A stretch of DNA of 64,000 nucleotides. It comes from Membranipora membranacea. Lineage: Eukaryota; Bryozoa; Gymnolaemata; Cheilostomatida; Membraniporidae. Every line of letters begins with the position of its first letter. The first letter of the stretch is position 1. The notes beneath the pieces were generated by a model. The model saw nothing but the letters and a program-made list of their open reading frames with translations. It did not search any database and was not told the origin of the DNA. Positions 59,601 to 64,000 of the stretch are shown here, one piece after another. The stretch is taken from positions 12,836,001-12,900,000 of the forward strand of contig OU612068.1 in assembly GCA_914767715.1 (NCBI GenBank), read 5' to 3'. Made by a program: the position numbers and the translations under genes.

Positions 59601-61940
59601 GCTAAAAAACATGCCAAACGGCAGCATTGAAAAATAAAAACTCTGTTGGATTCTTATCAAACTCCGACCAGTTCAAGCTCTTATTGGCCTCATTCAAACT
59701 GCAGAATATTGGAATCCTTTGATTAACTGGTGGGTCATAACGCTGACTTGAAGTTTCAAAAATTATACCAAGGGAGGGTATCACGGTTTTTTTTCGCCGA
59801 GATAAAAAAATAGATTCGCTTCAAACCTACCTCATAGGGAGGAGCAACTCCTGCTCATCTCGAATCTGCAAACCGTTTGGCTCTGCGGCTTTTCACTCTC
59901 CGTCAGCGTCCGTTTTAATTAGGGTCACTTTTGCTAAAAAACATGCCAAACGGCAGCATTGAAAAATAAAAACTCTGGTGGATTCTTATCAAACTCCGAC
60001 CAGTTCAAGCTCTTATTGGCCTAATTCAAACTGCAGATTATTGGAATCCTCTGATTAACTGGTGGGTCATAACGCTGACTTGAAGTTTCAAAAATTATAC
60101 CAAGGGAGGGTATCACGGTTTTTTTTCGCCGAGATCAAAAAATAGATTCGCTTCAAACCTACCTCATAGGAAGGAGCAACTCCTGCTCATCTCGAATCTG
60201 CTAATCGTTTGGCTCTGCGGCTTTTCACTCTCCGTCAGCGTCCGTTTTAATTAGGGTCACTTTTGCTAAAAAAAAACATGCCAAACGGCAGCATTGAAAA
60301 ATAAAAACTCTGTTGGATTCTTATCAAACTCCGACCAGTTCAAGCTCTTATTGGCCTCATTCAAACTGCAGAATATTGGAATCCTCTGATTAACTGGTGG
60401 GTCATAACGCTGACTTGAAGTTTCAAAAATTATACCAAGGGAGGGTATCACGGTTTTTTTTCGCCGAGATCAAAAAATAGATTCGCTTCAAACCTACCTC
60501 ATAGGGAGGAGCAACTCCTGCTCATCTCGAATCTGCAAACCGTTGGGCTCTGCGGCTTTTCACTCTCCGTCAGCGTCCGTTTTAATTAGGGTCACTTTTG
60601 CTAAAAAAAAACATGCCAAACGACAGCATTGAAAAATAAAAACGCTGTTGGATTCTTATCAAACTCCGACCAGTTCAAGCTCTTATTGGCCTCATTCAAA
60701 CTGCAGAATATTGGAATCCTCTGATTAACTGGTGGGTCATAACGCTGACTTGAAGTTTCAAAAATTATACCAAGGGAGGGTATCACGGTTTTTTTTCGCC
60801 GAGATCAAAAAATAGATTCACTTCAAACCTACCTCATAGGGAGGAGCAACTCCTGCTCATCTCGAATCTGCAAACCGTTTGGCTCTGCGGCTTTTCACTC
60901 TCCGTCAGCGTCCGTTTTAATTAGGGTCACTTTTGCTAAAAAAAAACATGCCAAACGGCAGCATTGAAAAATAAAAACTCTTTTGGATTCTTATCAAACT
61001 CCGACCAGTTCAAGCTCTTATTGGCCTCATTCAAACTGCAGAATATTGGAATCCTCTGATTAACTGGTGGGTCATAACGCTGACTTGAAGTTTCAAAAAT
61101 TATACCAAGTGAGGGTATCACGGTTTTTTTTCGCCGAGATCAAAAAATAGATTCGCTTCAAACCTACCTCATAGGGAGGAGCAACTCCTGCTCATCTCGA
61201 ATCTGCAAACCGTTTGGCTCTGCGGCTTTTCACTCTCCGTCAGCGTCCGTTTTAATTAGGGTCACTTTTGCTAAAAAAAAAACATGCCAAGCGGCAGCAT
61301 TGAAAGATAAAAACTCTGGTGGATTCTTATCAAACTCCGACCAGTTCAAGCTCTTATTGGCCTCATTCAAACTGCAGAATATTGGAATCCTTTGATTAAC
61401 TGGTGGGTCATAACGCTGACTTGAAGTTTAAAAAATTATACCAAGGGAGGGTATCACGGTTTTTTTTTCGCCGAGATCAAAAAATAGATTCGCTTCAAAC
61501 CTACCTCATAGGGAGGAGCAACTCCTGCTCATCTCGAATCTGCACACCGTTTGGCTCTGCGGCTTTTCACTCTCCGTCAGCGTCCGTTTTAATTAGGGTC
61601 ACTTTTGCTAAAGAAAAACATGCCAAACGGCAGCATTGAAAAATAAAAACTCTGTTGGATTCTTATCAAACTCCGACCAGTTCAAGCTCCTATTGGCCTC
61701 ATTCAAACTGCAGAATATTGGAATCCTCTGATTAGCTGGTGGGTCATAACGCTGACTTGAAGTTTCAAAAATTATACCAAGGGAGGGTATCACGGTTTTT
61801 TTTCGCCGAGATCAAAAAATACATTCACATCAAACCTATCTCATAGGGAGGAGCAACTCCTGCTCATCTCGAATCTGCAAACCGTTTGGCTCTGCGGCTT
61901 TTCACTCTCCGTCAGCGTCCGTTTTAATTAGGGCCACTTT
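59600..61940. repeat. Less homogenised units with contracted A tracts
   Basis: Two successive units have an A6 tract in place of A9 (59604-59609 and 59936-59941). Many variants are seen only once in the window: CAGATTATTGG near 60035, GGAAGGAGC near 60170, CTGCTAATCG near 60198, CGTTGGGC near 60542, AACGACAGC near 60620, ACGCTGTTGG near 60642, TTTTGGATTC near 60981, CCAAGTGAGGG near 61107, CTGCACACC near 61541 and ATTAGCTGG near 61731. No higher-order step is evident. Confidence 0.75.
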
Positions 61941-62260
61941 TGCTAAAAAAAAAAGGTGCCAAGCGGCAGCATTGAAAAATAAAAACTCCGACCAGTTCAA
62001 GCTCTTATTGGCCTCATTCAAACCGCAGAATATTGGAATCATTTGATTAACTGGTGGGTCATAACGCTGACTTGAAGTTTCAAAAATTATACCAAGGGAG
62101 GGCATCACGGTTTTTTTTCGCCGAGATCAAAAAATAGATTCGCTTCAAACCTACCTCATAGGGAGGAGCAACTCCTGCTCATCTCGAATCTGCAAACCGT
62201 TTGGCTCTGCGGCTTTTCACTCTCCGTCAGCGTCCGTTTTAATTAGGGTCACTTTTGCTA
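61940..62260. repeat. Short monomer with a 21-bp internal deletion
   Basis: This unit is 315 bp long, from the A-tract landmark at 61943 to the next at 62258. Twenty-one bases are missing around 61986: the text goes from AAAAACTC straight into CGACC, skipping the segment that normally holds TTGGATTC. The missing part in other units is flanked by the direct repeat AAACTC, so a slippage or end-joining deletion between those repeats explains it. The unit also has A10, GGTGCC for CATGCC, GGGCCAC and ACCGCAG, so it is the most altered monomer in the window. Confidence 0.88.
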
Positions 62261-64000
62261 AAAAAAAACATGCCAAACGGCAGCATTAAAAAATAAAAAC
62301 TCTGTTGGATTCTTATCAAACTCCGACCAGTTCAAGCTCTTATTGGCCTCATTCAAACTGCAGAATATTGGAATCCTTTGATTAACTGGTGGGTCTTAAC
62401 GCTGACTTGAAGTTTCAAAAATTATACCAAGGGAGGGTATCACGGTTTTTTTTCGCCGAGATCAAAAAATAGATTCGCTTCAAACCTACCTCATAGGGAG
62501 GAGCAACTCCTGCTCATCTCGAATCTGCAAACCGTTTGGCTCTGCGGCTTTTCTCTCTCCGTCAGCGTCCGTTTTAATTAGGGTCACTTTTGCTAAAAAA
62601 CATGCCAAACGGCAGCATTGAAAAATAAAAACTCTGTTGGATTCTTATCAAACTCCGACCAGTTCAAGCTCTTATTGGCCTAATTCAAACTGCAGAATAT
62701 TGGAATCCTCTGATTAACTGGTGGGTCATAACGCTGACTTGAAGTTTCAAAAATTATACCAAGGTAGGGTATCACGGTTTTTTTTCGCCGAGATCAAATA
62801 ATAGATTCGCTTCAAACCTACCTCATAGGGAGGAGCAACTCCTGCTCATCTCGAATCTGCAAACCGTTTGGCTCTGCGGCTTTTCACTCTCTGTCAGCGT
62901 TTGTTTTAATTAGGGTCACTTTTGCTAAAAAAAAACATGCCAAACGGCAGCATTGAAAAATAAAAACTCTCTTGGATTCTTATCAAACTCCGACCAGTTC
63001 AAGCTCTTATTGGCCTCATTCAAACTGCAGAATATTGGAATCCTCTGATTAACTGGTGGGTCATAACCCTGACTTGAAGTTTCAAAAATTATACCAAGGG
63101 AGGGTATCACGGTTTTTTATCGCCGAGATCAAAAAATAGATTCACTTCAAACCTACCTCATAGGGAGGAGCAACTCCTGCTCATCTCGAATCTGCAAACC
63201 ATTTGGCTCTGCGGCTTTTCGCTCTCCGTCAGCGTCCGTTTTAATTAGGGTCACTTTTGCTAAAAAAAAACATGCCAAACGGCAGCATTGAAAAATAAAA
63301 ACTCTGTTGGATTCTTATCAAACTCCGACCAGTTCAAGCTCTTATTGGCCTCATTCAAACTGCAGAATATTGGAATCCTCTGATTAACTGGTGGGTCATA
63401 ACGCTGACTTGAAGTTTCAAAAATTATACCAAGGGAGGGTATCACGGTTTTTTCTCGCCGAGATCAAAAAATAGATTCACTTCAAACCTACCTCATAGGG
63501 AGGAGCAACTCCTGCTCATCTCGAATCTGCAAACCGATTGGCTCTGCGGCTTTTCACTCTCCGTCAGCGTCCGTTTTAATTAGGGTCACTTTTGCTAGAA
63601 AAAAACATGCCAAACGGCAGCATTGAAAAATAAAAACTCTGTTGGATTCTTATCAAACTCCGACCAGTTCAAGCTCTTATTGGCCTCATTCAAACTGCAG
63701 AATATTGGAATCCTCTGATTAACTGGTGGGTCATAACGCTGACTTGAAGTTTCAAAAATTATACCAAGGGAGGGTATCACGGTTTTTTTTCGCCGAGATC
63801 AAAAAATAGATTCACTTCAAACCTACCTCATAGGGAGGAGCAACTCCTGCTCATCTCGAATCTGCAAACCGTTTGGCTCTGCGGCTTTTCACTCTCCGTC
63901 AGCGTTCGTTTTAACTAGGGTCACTTTTGCTAAAAAAAAACATGCCAAACGGCAGCATTGAAAAATAAAAACTCTGTTGGATTCTTATCAAACTCCGACC
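62260..64000. repeat. Final units of the window, array continues beyond the edge
   Basis: Five monomers and a partial sixth that ends within the CTCCGACC stretch. Private variants include GGGTCTTAAC near 62394, TTCTCTCTCC near 62553, A6 at 62595-62600, GTAGGGTATC near 62764, CTCTGTCAGCGTTTG near 62890, TCTCTTGG near 62968, TAACCCTGAC near 63065, TTTTCTCGCC near 63452, CCGATTGGC near 63535 and TTAACTAGGG near 63912. There is no transition into unique sequence. Confidence 0.82.

Larger units (their letters stand above)
1..64000. repeat. 335-bp satellite DNA array, about 191 tandem monomers, spanning the whole window
   Basis: The same roughly 335-bp sequence repeats head to tail from the first base to the last, always in the same orientation. 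The phase word at 1-7 returns at 336 and last at 63978, a span equal to 191 units minus 8 bp. No non-satellite insertion is visible. Variation consists of point differences, changes in the length of one A tract and one T tract, two copies of a 2-bp insertion, and one 21-bp deletion. Because 335 is not a multiple of 3, no reading frame can run through successive units. Such pure arrays are known from centromeric and pericentromeric heterochromatin of eukaryotes; which of these this is cannot be told from the window. The family is not one I recognise. The array runs off both ends, so its full length is unknown. Confidence 0.98.

Noticed and set aside
288-63780. About 150 short minus-strand open frames of about 61 codons, and several plus-strand frames of 60-78 codons
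   Set aside because: They recur with the 335-bp period. The unit length is not a multiple of three, so frames cannot link between units. Variants alter residues freely, and lengths vary with homopolymer indels. They resemble no protein family I know. They are products of the repeat and not genes.
1-64000. A CRISPR array, since it is a long regular repeat
   Set aside because: The repeat is contiguous and 335 bp long, with no short repeat alternating with unique spacers. Differences between units are scattered point changes.
1-64000. A CENP-B box or other known centromere protein site
   Set aside because: I found no convincing match to the CENP-B box pattern in the consensus unit. The dyads are only a structural analogy.
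1-64000. The array as an assembly artefact of repeated copying of one read
   Set aside because: Almost every monomer carries its own combination of variants, and offsets vary slightly with homopolymer length, unlike pasted copies. Local copy-number errors in the assembly remain possible and need raw-read checks.

Overview
This window is one uninterrupted, head-to-tail tandem array of a satellite DNA with a 335-bp unit. I see no gene, RNA gene, transposon, CRISPR array or unique sequence anywhere in it. The word at bases 1-7 recurs at 336 and for the last time at 63978. That span of 63,977 bp is 191 units of 335 bp minus 8 bp, and the shortfall is explained by a few small indels. All copies have the same orientation. 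Copies are very alike, usually with single-digit numbers of differences from the commonest form by eye.

The sequence suggests a eukaryotic nuclear chromosome, most likely constitutive heterochromatin (pericentromeric, centromeric or a large interstitial block), assembled from long reads. I do not recognise the satellite family and cannot name the species. One unit counted by hand (61-395) is 41.5% G+C. It holds 13 CpG where about 14 are expected from base composition, so CpG is not depleted. That fits a lightly methylated genome such as many invertebrates better than a vertebrate, but it is weak evidence. The unit is about twice 167 bp, a length that fits two nucleosomes, and its two longest homopolymer tracts (T8 and A9) lie about 150 and 185 bp apart around the unit.

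The real information is in the second-order structure. Shared diagnostic variants show that blocks of monomers were copied with offsets of exact multiples of 335 bp: 2, 3, 4, 5, 6, 9, 14, 17, 18, 20 and 21 units. Region by region: 1-1.1 kb near-consensus units; 1.1-11.5 kb nested 6-, 4- and 14-unit duplications; 10.95-19.7 kb a 17-unit duplication with local 3-unit repeats; 19.7-21 kb near-consensus units; 21-24.4 kb a 6-unit duplication; 24.7-29 kb a 9-unit-offset block and a 2-unit repeat; 29-39 kb an irregular 3- to 6-unit higher-order repeat; 39-54.4 kb 20-, 18- and 21-unit-offset copies, including a chimeric monomer that records a recombination event; 55-58.6 kb an exact 2,010-bp six-unit repeat; 59.5-64 kb units with more private variants and the only clear internal deletion (21 bp between short direct repeats).

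Each monomer carries several dyad symmetries: two overlapping, mutually exclusive short hairpins inside two outer arm pairs, and two longer-range 8- and 9-bp inverted repeats. A 61-codon minus-strand open frame recurs in most monomers, but I judge it a by-product of the repeat and not a gene. There is no set of cooperating genes here. The candidate system is the satellite itself: its expansion history and a possible chromatin or centromere role.
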